From Sordaria brevicollis (taxonomy: Eukaryota; Ascomycota; Sordariomycetes; Sordariales; Sordariaceae), in contig JAUTDP010000004.1 in the NCBI GenBank assembly GCA_033439795.1, positions 434,001-498,000 of the forward strand: DNA of 64,000 nucleotides, read 5' to 3'. The notes beneath the pieces were generated by a model. That model saw only the letters and a list, made by a program, of their open reading frames with translations. It had not been told where the DNA came from and ran no database searches. Made by a program: the position numbers and the translations under genes. How positions within the stretch are numbered: the stretch's first letter is position 1; each line of letters starts with the position of its first letter. Of the stretch, positions 1 through 13,443 are shown one piece after another.

Positions 1-2579
1 AACGTTATTAATAAAAATAATAACGAAAAAAATAATATTAATTAAAAATATTATTATATAATAAAAGGTAATAGGGTAAAAAGTAATAATATAATATACT
101 ATAAAGTAAAAAATTTACCGAAAGTAGATTTTACCGGCAAAGTAAGTAAATTACTAGGTATAAACGTTTTACCGGCAAAATTCGAATTCTAATTGCCGGG
201 TAATAACGTTTTATTAATAAATATATAAATTTAACGATTTTTAAATATTAAACGAATAATAAAAGCGGGTATATAATTATAATTGTAGGTAAATATTTAT
301 AAATACCCGACCCGCACGTCGTATGAAATAGTATTTTCCCGATACGCGTAACGCTATATCGAACGCGTTTCTACGTACACCCGTATACAATTTTGTATAT
401 ATATAAAGATAAATACGATATATTTATTAAATATTTCCATATAAAATTTAACGCAATATATATAGAGTTTTAGGGGATTGACGTAATGTATTCTACGATT
501 TGAATTTAGTTAAATTTAGAAATTGCCGTATTTAGTAAGATATAGGTCTGGGGGGCTCCGTAATTTTAGTAATTTAAACCGCAATAGATAAAACTACCGT
601 TCCTACTATCTCGTTGTATAGGTCCCCCTTATTTAATATTGGGATGAAAGAGGGGGGGGGACCATATGCTTCCTCAACGTGCGGATGGGCGTTTCAATTA
701 ATTATTTCCAAAAGTTGGAAATATTTTTAAATTATATTATCGACTAATAATTATTTACTCTACGTAACCGATAATTTATTATATTTCCTTTATTTAAAGA
801 ATTTTATTAATATTTATATTTATTAATCGGGCTATAAACTTTTTTACAATTTAAACTATTATAATTACCTTAAGCCGGGTAACCCTTAATACTATTTATA
901 AATAAATACTAAAGAGGAATTTACCGATTAATTTTAAATCTTCCTAATTTAATTATTTTATCCTTATTGGACGAAAAATCCTTAATTTAATAGGAAGTAT
1001 TAAAATAATTCTTTTCTTAATATATCGGATTTTTTATAATTTTAATAAGGAATTTACTAGCTAATTTAAATTCTTTTAATTTAACTATTTCGTCCTTATT
1101 AGACGGAAAATCCTTAATTCAATAAGAAGTATTAAAGCGGCTCTCCCTTTAATATATCGAATTTTTTATAATTTTAATAAAAAATTTACCGGCTATTTTA
1201 AATCCTTTTAATTTAATTACCTATCCTTATCGGACGGGGAATTCCCGGTTTAATAAAAATATTAAAGAGGTTCTTCTTCCGGTTTTTAATATTTAGATTT
1301 TTTAAACTCTTTATAATTCTAATTCGCGGTTTAATATAATTATTTCCTAATTAATATTATATTAAAATATTTAAAATTAAATTACTAATCCCCAGGTACT
1401 TCGTTTCCGGTATAAATTACCTTTAATTTATCCTACTACGTAAATCTTTCGTTAACGATAATATTTCTTTTTTTATTAATAAATAGGTTTTTAATTCCTA
1501 TTCCCATTAAAGTATATAGTAATTATTCGCCTACTAAATTTTATATATAATATTTTACGCTATATTCGGCGTTTATTATTCTCTATAATTATAGAATAAT
1601 AAATTCTTATTATACTATTTATATTAATTAGCCTATTTCCTATAATATTTTTATTTAATTTTCTAATATTTAAAAAACGCTTTTTACGCATTTTTAAAAT
1701 ACTCTTTAAATTCCTAAATATTATATTCTATAGGCCACCCTATTTATTTAATTAAAAACCTCTAATCTATATTTATTCTTTAATAATTTACAATTTCTTT
1801 AATTTCCTATTCCTTTTATTTATTATACAATTCCGGTAATAACATTTCGTAATCTCTATTTTCTCTACTCTTTTAAAATTCTAATAAATTAATTAAAAAG
1901 ATATTATATATCCGGCTATATTATATTAATAAAATTACTTAATACGCTTAAGAGTTAATTCTCTTTAATATTTTAATTTTAATATACGTAGGTATTAATT
2001 TCCTATTTTTAAATTAAAAATTCTTAATTAATAAATTTACAATATCGCTTAATTAAAATTCAATCGGCGTATATTTTTTATTATACCCCTTCTTTTACGC
2101 TTCTATTATTTAATTTTAATAACGTTATATTACTTTACGAATTTCCTCCAATTTCTATAATCGCTCCTTTACGCTTTAAATTTTAATAGGATTCCGCCCC
2201 TTAATATATTCGATTATATATAAATAATAATTATATAAAACTTTAAATAGCGAAACCCTTATAATTACGTACGTAGAATTATTATACGCGAATTTTATTT
2301 CCGGGAATTCCCTATTCCAAAATATAGGGTCGCCTTTTAAAATTCGGATACGTAAAGTTTTTTCGATAATTTAATATAAGTATTCCGTTTATTTATCCGT
2401 TTATAAATAGAATACGGTAAATAATCTTCGTAGGATTTTACGCGTTTTAATAAATTCCTTCCAAAATTTATTAATAAATAATTTATCTTTATTATTTATA
2501 ATTCCTAACGGTAAACCGAATCGGTATTCTACGTATTTATATAATAAAAATATTATAAAAATTACGTTAAACGTTTTAA

Positions 2580-2700
2580 TAATAAATATAAATAAAATTA
2601 TTTTAATAAATCGGTTTATAATTATTAAAATAGTATTATATATCTTCCTATCGGCCTTTTAATTCGGTAGAAAATTAATAATAAAATCGATATTAATTTT
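2580..2700 (-). pseudogene. Integrase core fragment, RIP-killed
   Basis: Minus-strand translation reads INIDFIINFLPN, a stop, then KADRKIYNTILIIINRFIKI. This parallels the retroviral-type integrase pattern D-F-I-x-x-L-P-x-S...Y-D-x-I-L-V-x-V-D-R-(F/L)-(T/S)-K around the first two catalytic acidic residues. The second Asp position now reads Asn (NRF), a typical RIP product. It lies downstream of the RT on the same strand, as in Ty3/gypsy pol. Confidence 0.65.
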
Positions 2701-4309
2701 TTAAAAAAATTATTCGAGTATTAATAAAAATTAAAAATTTTTATAAAATCGGTATCGGGGTCTTTAAATCCCCTAATATAATTCGTACTTCGTAATATAT
2801 TCCCAAACGTTTTATATAAAGCCTTTTTAATAAAATTTCCTTTTAATAAATTCTAGGGTTTTAAACGTATTTATATAACCAGCCCTTAAATTATTATAAT
2901 AAAAATATAAAATTTCCTTACAAAATAATCCTTCTTTAAAAATTATTAATTATTTTTTAAAATAAAAAACCCTTTAATTATTTAATTTATATCCCCCGAT
3001 TATAATCCTTTTAAATTAAATAATCGTTATTTATTCAGTTAAATTTAAATCCTTAGGCTAAAATCCCTTTATAATAATATAAAATTCCCGGTTCGCTAAA
3101 AGTATTTAAAGGATTTTTCGGTATATTATTTTCTTTACGACTTTATATAGTAAAATTTAAGGGAACGCTCCTTTTATTAATTATATTAATAAAATATTTT
3201 TTATAATAATAATAAACCGCGTTATTTATTGAATTTATTTAATAAAAGCGTAAATCATAAATTTCTTTTTATATTAATATAGGATTTTAGAATTTAATTA
3301 TTTTTTAATTATATTTAATAATTCCGAAATAAAGCCTAATTTCTTTCAAAAGGTCGGTAAAATATCGCCGTAGGCTATATCCCCCTTTATATAATTTAGC
3401 CTCTTAAATAAATTATTTATTAAATTCGTTTTCCCCGACCGGTATTTTATTTCGAAATTGAATTAAAATAACCAGTAGATTTAACGAGCCAACCTTCTAT
3501 ATAAATCGCTCGCCGGCGATTCCGCAATATTCTCTAACGCTTTATAATTTATAAATACTATAAACGGCTCTAAAAATCCTTTTAAATAATATACTTAATA
3601 ATTTAAATTAATTATAATAACGAATAATTTTTATTAACCTATATACTATTATTATTTTACATTTATCAATTTTTTAAAAAAGAACGTTATAGGGTATTAA
3701 ATATCTCCTATAAATTAGGATAAAATTTCCGAAATAACCTTTTACGAAATATCCGTTTTAATTTTAATCTTTTTAATTAAATTTTAATAATAAAAAATCG
3801 GTATTATTATAAACGTTTCTTTTAAAGTTTAAAATATTTTATTAGCCTCTTTAATTTAATAAAACGCATTTAATTTCCGCCTATTCTTATTCCCTTTTAA
3901 TAAATCGGTAATAAGCTTTATTATATAAGAATATTAATATATAAACCGTTAATAAAAATTAGCAAATCTTAAAAATATTTAAATATTATAAAAGGATTTG
4001 GGCGTTAATTATTTTTAAATTGCCTTTACCTATTCGAAATTTATTATTACCCCTTCTATAATAATTTAATAACCGAGGAAATCGATATAAGTTTTATAGA
4101 ATTCGTATTTAAACGTTTTTGCGAAAAATTGGGCAGTGCGTAAACGTTCGAAGATTAAACGGAAATATTCGTTATACTTTTTTTTAAAATTCGAATAAAT
4201 TAAAATATTATTAAAATATATTATATAAATACGGTCGATAAATCCTACGAATGCTTTATATATATATATTTAAAATATAATAAATATATTTATAAGTCCG
4301 AATAATATT

Positions 4310-4500
4310 ATTATATATTCGAAATAACCGTATTACGTTCTAAATGCGGTCTTCTATTAATCCCTTTCTTTAATTTGGATCCAATAGTACGCTTCATATA
4401 AATTAACCTTAGAAAATACTTTAGCGCCAACTATTCGGTTTATTAATTCGTTAATTAATAGTAATAGGTATCGATTTTTAATAATAATTTTATTTAATCC
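4310..4500 (-). pseudogene. Reverse transcriptase fragment, RIP-killed
   Basis: Minus-strand translation gives a gypsy-type RT fingers/palm segment. It has an IKNRY-type motif, then GAKVFSKVNLYEAYYWIQI, then in-frame stops, then KTAFRT*YGYFEY. This matches the family pattern in which a Lys-Asn-Arg-Tyr motif precedes (F/Y)(S/T)K(V/L)DL..AY..I.I and, further on, WKTAFRT.YG.FEY. Several Trp, Arg and Asp codons carry the expected G-to-A or C-to-T changes. The family call is firm. The exact ends are approximate because no splice or start signals apply. Confidence 0.75.
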
Positions 4501-7500
4501 CTAGTAATTAATATATAATTATAATATATTATCCTTTTTAAATATAAATAAAATCGGTACCCTAATAGAATTTTAAGAGTAATAAATACGGTTAATTTAT
4601 AAATTCTCTTCTAAATATTCGTATAACGTTTCTAATTACGTAGTAAATAAAGGGTAAATAAGAATATTAAATACTTCTTCCCCTTCTTTAAAGACGATTT
4701 TGTATTTAATATTTAGCAATTATAATAATATTTTAGCCTTTTTTTTTAGAAAATACGTCTTTAAATCCTTTTAATATTAAAGGAATATTATTTACCGTAT
4801 TTTTAAACGGCTTTTTATTTTCGTTTATATTTTTAAAGTCCGGTTTTAATAAATTATATATTAAAATTAAATTAATAATATAAATTCGATTATTATATAC
4901 TACTTTATGCGCAAAAATTATAGTATTAATAAGGGGTACCCCTTTAAATTTAAATTCGTTCTTATTAATATATATAATAATATTTTTAGAACCTATATTT
5001 AATATAGATAATAATAATAATAGTATCCGATTATTTCTTCGGATCGTGTAAAATAATTAAATAAATTCTCTTTTTTAACCCCTCCGGTCCTTTAAAATAA
5101 ACATTAATTCGTACGCTTTATAATAATATATTTCTTTATTATTCGTATTTATTAAAATAAATAGAATACCGGTTTCTATTTTCTTTAATTTATATTTCTT
5201 CGCGAAATTCTTATATATAATATTAATTTTTATTTTTAAATTTAAATTTATATATTCTTCCAATTAGCGACCCCTTAGCGTAATTAATATTATAGAAATC
5301 TTATTCAGCCCGTTTTTTCCGGCCGTTTTAAAATTATTAACTTTATTAAACGATGGCTTTTTTATAGGGTTTAACCTTTTACCGACTCTTTAATATCCGA
5401 AATATAATTATTTTCCTTATTATTACTATATTTAATATTTTATTTAGTAATTACATTTTAAATAGTAATTTTTTCTTTCAATTGATTTTAATTACTTATT
5501 TTTCTATATTTTATATAATTACGAACGTAATATCCTTTATTTCTATAATTATAATAATTTAAATTAAATTCGTTATTACCCCTATTTTACTTATTAAAAG
5601 ATTAATCTTTCTTATAGCTTTTACGCCCTTTAGAATCGTAATCCCGATTATAATCCTAATTATAATTTTGGTTACAGTCCTTATTATAATTAGAACGTTT
5701 ATTATTCGAAAACCCTTTATAATACGAAGATTATTCGTTATAGCGATTTCTACCTATTTTATCCTTCGGGGTTTATTTTTTATTTTTAAATTCGGTCTAT
5801 TAATTTATTATTTTTAAAATAATCTTTACCGGGTTATTAATAAAGCTTTAATACGTACGGAAGTAATTACGTACGTCCTTTTTTAATTAGAAGAAGAAAT
5901 CGTATACCGATTACTTATCCGTAACGACGTTCTTATTAAACCGTTAATAATTATATTAATATTAATCCTATAATTTCTACGGGTTTTTATTATCGTTTTA
6001 ACATATAAAGAATAATTATTCTCTAATATCGAATTTATAAATTTCAAGGGTAATATATTCTTTACTAATAAATTTTAAAAATTCTTCTTATATTATAAGT
6101 CGCTTTTAACCTTTATTATTAAAAAGGGTAATAGAATATATATATTATAAAGTAATTATAGAATTATTAACCTTAGAAAGGGCTTATTAAATAAATTAAT
6201 AAATATTAATATTTTTACGAATTTAATTACTATCTTTAATATTATTAATTTAATTTTTAATTTCGGTATTCGTATTATTCATTATTGATTTACAAATATT
6301 ATACGTAAGGGGACGTAAATAGAATTCTTTATTTCCTTAATTTATAGTTTTTTATATAAATTATAATAATATTTATAAAAATTATAATATTATTTCTATA
6401 AATCCTTAACGTTCGCACCGTTTTATACGTTTATATTCGCAAAACGTTCGCCGCTTATAACGCTTTTACGTAGGGGAAAAATTATTAAAACGGTTAAATT
6501 AATCGAATTAGGCGGATAAGGAATAGCAATAAATTTAAAAATAGGAATAAATATAAAATCGAAAATAAGAATAAAAGTAAAAACGAAAGTAGGATTGAAA
6601 ATATTCGTTTAATAAGTGGTTACGTATAGATAAAGAACAGTTACGCTAATCGGACTTTAAAGGGCTCTTACCCTAACGAAATTCCGATTATAATTACTAT
6701 TCTACCCTATTAATATAATACTCCCTCCGTTAATAAAGGCTCTTAGAATAATAATAATTAAAAGTACGTAAATTCTTTATTAAATACTACTCTTTAACCC
6801 GTATTTAAATTTTTTATTTAAAATTACCTTCGGCCTTTTTACGTAGTATAAATTCGGATTATAATTTATTATTATTAATATTATTATATTTATCGCCGGG
6901 ATTTTCTAAGGCGGTATTATTCTCGGGTTTGTAAAACGTCGCTTCGTAATCATTTTCCCCGTATTTATTAATAACCCCTTTATTAATAAAATTTTGAATT
7001 ATATTATTAATAATATATAAGTAGCTATACGTCTTTTATATCGGGCCTATACTATTTTTATAGCGAAAGTTAATAGCGCCTTTTCCGCGCAAATTCTCCT
7101 TACGTTTATTAATTATATTTACGGCCTTCGTTAATGGAATTATAGAGGTTAAAGAATTATAAAATTATAAGTACGAAAGGGTAAAAATAAATTATATAAA
7201 GTAGGTCTATTTTAGGAGAAAGATTTTAGCCTAATTAAATATAAATTTTTAGTTAGGAATTATCCTTTTTTATATTTATACGCTTCCTTATAAGTCTAGA
7301 ACAATCGGCGCCCGGACTCCGAGATCCTTTCCTCTATATTATATCTTACTATCCTTATTTTATCCGCTATCTTATCCGTCGTCCTGGGCTACTATACCCT
7401 AATTGTACGGGTCCCCCTAGGCCTTCCTAGCGATACCCTTACAAATAAATCCGGGTATTAACCGGGAAAATAGCCCTAAAATATCCTTATATTAAAATTT

Positions 7501-8660
7501 TTTTCGTTTTTAAAATCGGAAATAATATTAAATTTTTAATCCAATAATAATAAACGTTAAATTCCTTAGGTATTAATTAATAAAATTAATAACCGTATAA
7601 ATTTAAACGAAGTAGGGAATTTTTAATTTTAATTTAATTAGAGCCGATATTATTAATTTATTAATTATTAATTTATTAACTATTAATTTATTATTACAAT
7701 AGCCTAATTTATAAATAATTATTCGTTAAATAATTTACTTCTATAATTTTTAATTCTAAAGCCGAATTAACTTTCTTTAAATTTAAAAAAGTTATAATAA
7801 AATTTATTTTACTTATTTATTAATAATATTAATAATAAACCAATAGGGTTTAATAATAAAAATTATTCATCGTTAGGAAATATACGAATTTTAATTCGAT
7901 ACACTATTAATAAATTAAATAATTTAACTAAAAGTATTAATCTAATTAATAATACTATTATTAACGAATTAAACGTAATTAATTACTTACCTTTACCCCG
8001 CTATTCGGTAATTAAAAATAGGGAATCGGAATAGTTTTTAATAAATAAAGCTCCTAAGGACGCTTATAATTTAAAAAAACCGATAATAATTCGCTTTAAT
8101 TTAACGCGCGCTTTTTATTTAAATTAGAATAAAATACTAAAAATAAAACCTTTTTAAGTCTCTTAAATTTAAAAATACGGGGCGCCGTCGTCCGTTTCGA
8201 ATAAATTTATAACGGGGTTAAAAATTAATTAAAAGCGTCGGGCTAAATTTAAATCCGATTCGTTAATTTTAGCGCTATAAGGGTAACCCGCGGCGTAAAA
8301 GCGAAGTAATTACTTAATTCTCTATTTTAAATTAATAAATTTACTTTTACTTATAAATTAACGGTTATATAATATTAGCCTTAAAATTAGGTTTAACGTT
8401 TAGTATAATTATATTAATATAAAGCAGTCGTTTCGAAGTATAAGGGAAATTGCGTTTAACGATTTGGATTAATCTAACGCTTAAAATTAGCGGATAAAAT
8501 CCTAGCGAACTTTATAATTCTAATTAGTCGTTAATTTGATTCGTTAATATAGGCACTAACTTATATAGATTAGGACTATATAGAGGGTAAAAGTACTACC
8601 TTATATAATATATTGGAGAAGGATAGCCTCCTAAGTATTGTAGAGGCCAGATTCTAATTA

Positions 8661-9471
8661 AATATATAGTATTGGGCATACACCCTATGTACCCTTTCCT
8701 TACGTACTGTAGGTTATACCTGCCTGTCCTGTATGTGGGGTTCTGGGCTTGTGCCCTGACAACCACCATCTCACATGAGGGCCGGGTTGTTTTGAGTGGT
8801 ATCGACTGCTGTTACCAGCTGCTGTGCTTGCAGCTCGCAGCCTGCAGCTTGCATGACAATTTGACCGACTGGCTGGCCGACCGACCATACCTAGAAGAGG
8901 CCGAAAAGAAAAAGGACCTGAAAAAGAAGGGGAAGGTGTCGTGAAGTGTCGATCGGTTGCCTTTTCTGATCTCGGGTTGCGAATTTGTCGAGGGAAGTGC
9001 TACTGAGCTGGAGGTTGGTGTCGATGGGACTACCTCGAAAGGAGCACTGATAACGGACTTTTTTTAAAAACAAATTCGTGCAGGGTGCACGTGTGATGTA
9101 TGCAGGTTGGTCGATATATGGGTCGGCTCTTCCCCTCCTGTTCATCGTATTTCCGAACTCCCTCTTTTTTATTCCTTTTTTGTCTGAACCTTTGGTGGGC
9201 GAGAAATCCTACAAAGAGTTGTAATTTTGTCCTCATCCCCCTATCTCGTTTTCACCTTGGACATCTACGACTCACGCCTATAACTACGAATGAACACCTA
9301 GACCTACTTGACGACAACGACAACGCCAACCATCTATGATCTCGACACATGACTACAACTCACGACGTAGTCACAGCCGCCTGTTTTCATAACCCTACGA
9401 AATCAACTACACATTCCTTTACCACTCCCATCACAAACCCTTATACCAACACCAACCTCATTACCTCCACA
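8661..9471. other. Intergenic region and 5' flank of the transporter gene
   Basis: Normal-composition DNA between the edge of the RIP block and the transporter start. Open frames of 60-90 codons exist on both strands (for example 8672-8944), but they lack convincing starts, overlap each other in antisense and resemble nothing I know. A CAG/CTGCAG-rich stretch lies at about 8815-8855. The last 250 bases are pyrimidine- and CA-rich, as in Neurospora 5' leaders. I see no gene here. Confidence 0.5.
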
Positions 9472-11804
9472 ATGGCATCGCCCGACCCCGACCCCGAAAA
9501 AGCCACCCCTCCACCCTCCGCCAACCACGGAAATGGGGCGACAGCCCAAGGCTCCATCAACTCCGACACCAACGGACACGAACAAGCGCCGCACCATGGG
9601 ATGTCCATCGGGCAATATGTCAAGACGAGATTCACGACGTTGAAACCGACGATGAGGCCGGCGCCGAACCCGATTAGACTTCTAAGGATGATTACGGGGC
9701 GGCAGTGGGCGTTTTTTGGGGTGGCGTTTTTTGCTTGGGTATGTCACCTCTCTCTGTCTTCCCCATTCTCCCTCTCACTTCCACCTCACTAACCCTCCTT
9801 CCAATTTAGACATGGGACGCCTTCGATTTCTTCACTGTCTCCCTCACCGTTGAGGAACTCGCCCAAGAATTTGGCAAAACCAACACCGACATTACCTGGG
9901 GCATCACGCTCGTGCTCATGTTGAGGTCAGTCGGCGCCATTTTGTTTGGTATCGCGGCGGATCGCTACGGGAGGAAGTGGCCGTTTGTGGTTAATAATTT
10001 GCTTTTTATTGTTTTGGAACTTGTAAGTTACCTCCATTCCCTTCTCTGCTGCTGGTGATGATGGTGATTGTCACGGTGGAGGTGAGGGGTGGTGATGATG
10101 AGAGCGGGATATGGTGGAAGAGGAAAAAAGGTGGTGAAGATGACGATGACAGAGTTGGAGAAAACGAAAGTGGAGGTGATGTCATGGGATGTTCCTGGAT
10201 TGAAAAAAGTTGGGGACATTTCCCCCGCAATTTCGGGAGCACCCGAAGCGTCATCACTTGGCCAGAAGCATGGGGCGCTTCGAGAAGGATGCGCCAAGAC
10301 ATGCACCTGGCAAACGCCGTTGACGTCTTGGCTTATTCTTTTCTTCGAACATCTATCGAAGAACATTTCGAGAAGGCTTGTTCGCTTTTCTGTTCAGAGC
10401 TTTGAGAATATGGGTCTTGGCTTTGGCTTTCGTCCGACCTTTTCCATCTTGATCCATCACAACCATCGCCACCATCACCACCATCTTCCCCCCTTCAAAG
10501 CGAATTCCCGACCCAAACCACATCATCAAGACAGCCAGACACTAACAAAAAATGACCACTAGGGCACCGCCTTCTCCCAAACCTACCCCCAATTCCTCGC
10601 CTGCCGCGCCCTCTTCGGCATCGCAATGGGCGGCCTCTACGGCAACGCCGCCGCCACAGCCCTCGAAGACCTACCCCCCACCACCCGCGGTCTCATGTCC
10701 GGTTTACTCCAACAAGGCTACGCATTCGGCTACCTCCTCGCCACCGCCTTTGCTCGCGGACTCGTCAACACCACTCCGCACGGCTGGCGTCCCCTCTTTT
10801 GGTTTGGCGCCTGTCCACCGGTGTTGATCATCGTCTGGAGACTTTTGTTGCCAGAGACGGAGGTTTACGAGTTGCATGCTTCTGTGCGGCGGACTGCGCG
10901 GGCTGGTGGTAATGGTGCTGGTGCTGGTGCCGCCAAAGAAGGGGTGTCAGCTACTTTCCTGCGGGAGGGGAAGGTGGCGATGAAAAAGCACTGGTTGATT
11001 TTGTGCTATCTGGTCTTGTTAATGGCCGGATTCAACTTCATGTCGCACGGCTCGCAAGATCTTTACCCGACCATGTTACGCTCGCAGTACGGATTCGGCG
11101 CCGACGCGGTGACGGTGACGCAGGTGGTTGCCAACCTGGGCGCCATGGCGGGCGGGATAGTGGTGGGGTTTTGCTCGCAGATTTTTGGGCGGAGGATTAG
11201 TATTGTGGTGATGTGTCTGCTCGGCGGCGCGTTGCTATACCCCTACACCTTTGTCTCGAGCAAGGCGATCATCGCGGCGGCGTTCTTTGAGCAATTTGCT
11301 GTTCAAGGGGCGTGGGGGGTGGTTCCGATTCATTTGATGGAGTTGTCGCCGGGGGCGTTTAGGACGTTTGTGGTGGGAACGAGTTATCAGTTGGGTAACT
11401 TGGTTAGTTCGGCGAGTAGCACGATCGAGAGTACCATTGGGGAGAGGTTCCCCCTCGACGACGAGAGGACGGACAGTGGGAAGGTGGAGAGGTACGAGTA
11501 TGGCAAGGTCATTTGTATCTTTATGGGGTGTGTGTATGCGTATGTCATTTTGTTGACGCTGGTGGGGCCGGAGTATTTGGGACGGAGCTTTGATGTGAGC
11601 GAGGATGAGGATGTGAGGGAGGTGGCGGGGGAGGAAATCGTTAGGGGAGCGGTGGGGGAGCGTAATCAGGGGCGTATGTGTGATGGAGCTTCTGGGAGTG
11701 GCAGTGATGTGATTGAGGCCGAGGGAGACATAGAGGGAGCGGGGAGGAGAAAGAGTGTGGAGGGTGGTGAGCATGGACGGGGAAGACAGGTGGAGAGAGT
11801 GTAG
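9472..11804 (+). CDS. JEN1-type monocarboxylate/proton symporter (major facilitator superfamily)
   Basis: Predicted plasma-membrane carboxylic acid:H+ symporter that imports lactate, pyruvate, acetate or a related acid. Three exons are inferred: 9472-9738, 9810-10022 and 10563-11804, all phase 0, giving 573 aa. The spliced protein reads through the Jen1 landmarks: RQWAFFGVAFFAW joined to TWDAFDFFTVSLTV, then NTDITWGITLVLMLRSVGA, GIAADRYGRKWPFVVNN, ACRALFGIAMGGLYGNAAAT, GLMSGLLQQGYAFGYLLAT and HGWRPLFWFGACPPVLI. The Jen family motif NFMSHGSQDLYPT lies near residue 318. The start at 9472 has a good context (CACAATGGC) and fits the family N-terminus. An upstream in-frame ATG at 9349 would add 41 unrelated residues. 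Intron 2 is 540 bp, long for this kind of genome. The C-terminal tail (about the last 70 residues) is charged and cytosolic. The substrate is not readable from sequence. Confidence 0.93.
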
Positions 11805-12750
11805 GATGCTCATTTGTGGATTTTCCCTTACTGAGTTGCTGTTGGGGAGGAAAGCTTGAAGGCTTGGGGAGGAGATGAATGATGAAGAAATGGATAACGA
11901 GAAAAGTGAAAACAGTGGCTACACCCTCGTTCTTTGACAGAGTGGATATAGCTGGATGTACGAGTTATGACATTTCACATGATAAATGAAAGGATTTGGC
12001 TATGACCTTGTTGAATACATCGAACATTGTTTTCTGATTTCTTGGACGCTTGTCGCCAAAAGCCTCCATGACTAATGGCAGTAGTTACCTACTTTTGAAA
12101 TGCACGGAATTGATTGGAGAGGTCATTCGCGTATATAGCGTTGAGCCGGTAACGGTGTTTTCCCCTCCTGCGCTACCTCCTCTCAGTTCTAGCATCAGTC
12201 AAGTCCAACTATCGAAGACTTCCCTACGAACACACATCGTTTCAAACATTGCCTTCATCGGTCATGCCAGCTACCTCACCCGGTTCCTTGATGTGACACA
12301 TGTCCGTATATCTTACCCTGGTCGCGTGCATTTATATCATGTCAAATCATAATCATAAGGACTGCGAAAGACTTGCGAACTCCCTGGTTGCAATAGCGCA
12401 CTATCACCATCCGTCGTGAGTCGTGACTATCCAGTCGATCTGTTAGCGAAATATCTCATTGACGTCCCACTTTTGTAACCAAATACAAAATTCGTGCTAG
12501 AACTTCTTGCTTACACAAGGGGGATAATCTTTCTCTCTAACCTGCCTTCAGCGCTCAAAGACTTTAAAAGTACATGACACTAATGATGAAATTAGTTGCG
12601 GTATGGCGTTAGAAGAGAACACCATGAGCAAACCCACAACCGCGTTGTTGGTACCTACGGCCGAGGGCAGGTGGAATCTTTTTTCCCATCACACGTATTG
12701 TACTTCTGGTTTCCCGCTGATCTTTCAACATCAAGATGCATCGGTTTTGA
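11805..12750. other. Intergenic region 3' of the transporter
   Basis: Contains the 3' flank of the transporter gene. Short open frames such as 12050-12352 have no recognisable content or splice context. I see no gene. The next segment (12755-13190) is a separate inverted-repeat element. Confidence 0.4.
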
Positions 12751-12754
12751 GAAG

Positions 12755-13190
12755 TATAAAACAGGAGCTTAACCTGCCGCACCGGGGTCAATGTCCTTAT
12801 GTACCCTTTTTTGACTTTATGCACCCTGCGCACGGACCCCCCGTTTTCATATGTAAATTTCGCTAGTGAAACGTTCCAAACTTTCATCACCAAAAGTCTC
12901 TCGCGCAACGGCTATACCTTATAATTTTTTGCGAATGATTTCACTACAATAATATTATTAGTAGTAAATTTATTAGGGGAATACTGGGTTTTAGGAATTG
13001 AAAAACCTTTTCTGTGAGGGAGTGTTAATAAGAATATTTCTACAAAGATTTCCATTTCGTCGGTGAAACGACTCTTTACATTTTAAGACGACGATATTTT
13101 CAAAATAGGTAATAAAGGGTGCGCGAAGTCAAAAACGGTGCATAAGGACATTGACCCCGGTGCGGCAAGTCAAGCTCTAAAACAGCTCAT
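12755..13190. mobile_element. MITE-like or palindromic inverted-repeat element
   Basis: A 27-base perfect inverted repeat occupies 12775-12801 and 13141-13167 (starting TGCCGCACCGGGG on the plus strand). On the outer side it continues imperfectly: an acaggagctt motif before arm 1 matches the complement of aagctctaaaacagctc after arm 2. On the inner side both arms run into a TTTTTTGACTT / GAAGTCAAAAA match followed by GCACC and TGCGC matches. The arms flank about 340 bases of AT-richer sequence with no open frame. The structure suggests a non-autonomous DNA transposon relic. No target-site duplication could be fixed. Confidence 0.6.
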
Positions 13191-13443
13191 CGAAATCTGC
13201 AAAAGTCAAAGATCCAGTCTGACTGGCCAGTTAGTACATCATCTGTCATACGCACGCTCATTTTTGCACTTGCACGAGAACAGGGACGGCCATATCAGAT
13301 GCATTATCATTTTTTGAAAGAAAAAAAGAACTCTTGCTATTCGATAGTTTGCCCCAACGCCTAAACACTTCCTCCTTTTTATGTTGTAGGGAACAGGATA
13401 ACGCAACGACTAGTTCTGGCCCAACGAAGCAAAAACCACACCC

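Larger units (their letters stand above)
1..8650 (-). mobile_element. RIP-mutated heterochromatin with Ty3/gypsy retrotransposon remains
   Basis: The whole stretch is extremely AT-rich. TpG and CpA are almost absent while CpG (acgt, cgcg) persists, as expected when CpA has been converted to TpA on both strands by RIP. Read on the minus strand, pieces of a Ty3/gypsy-type pol are still recognisable: reverse transcriptase near 4310-4500 and an integrase core near 2580-2700. The order (RT at higher, integrase at lower coordinates) fits one minus-strand element. Every frame is cut by many stops, so nothing here is functional. I could not identify its LTRs with confidence. The only uninterrupted frame of note (5075-5263, 62 codons, minus) is probably another pol fragment. 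The block ends sharply at about 8640-8660, where ordinary base composition resumes. Confidence 0.85.

Noticed and set aside
5075..5263. 62-codon minus-strand frame as an independent gene
   Set aside because: Lies within the retrotransposon remnant in the RIP block, with no start context; most likely a pol fragment.
8672..8944. 90-codon open frame next to the RIP border
   Set aside because: Non-ATG-supported start, overlaps an antisense frame, no recognisable content or splice partner.
11235..11813. 192-codon minus-strand frame under the transporter
   Set aside because: Antisense shadow of the GC-rich third exon of the transporter gene.
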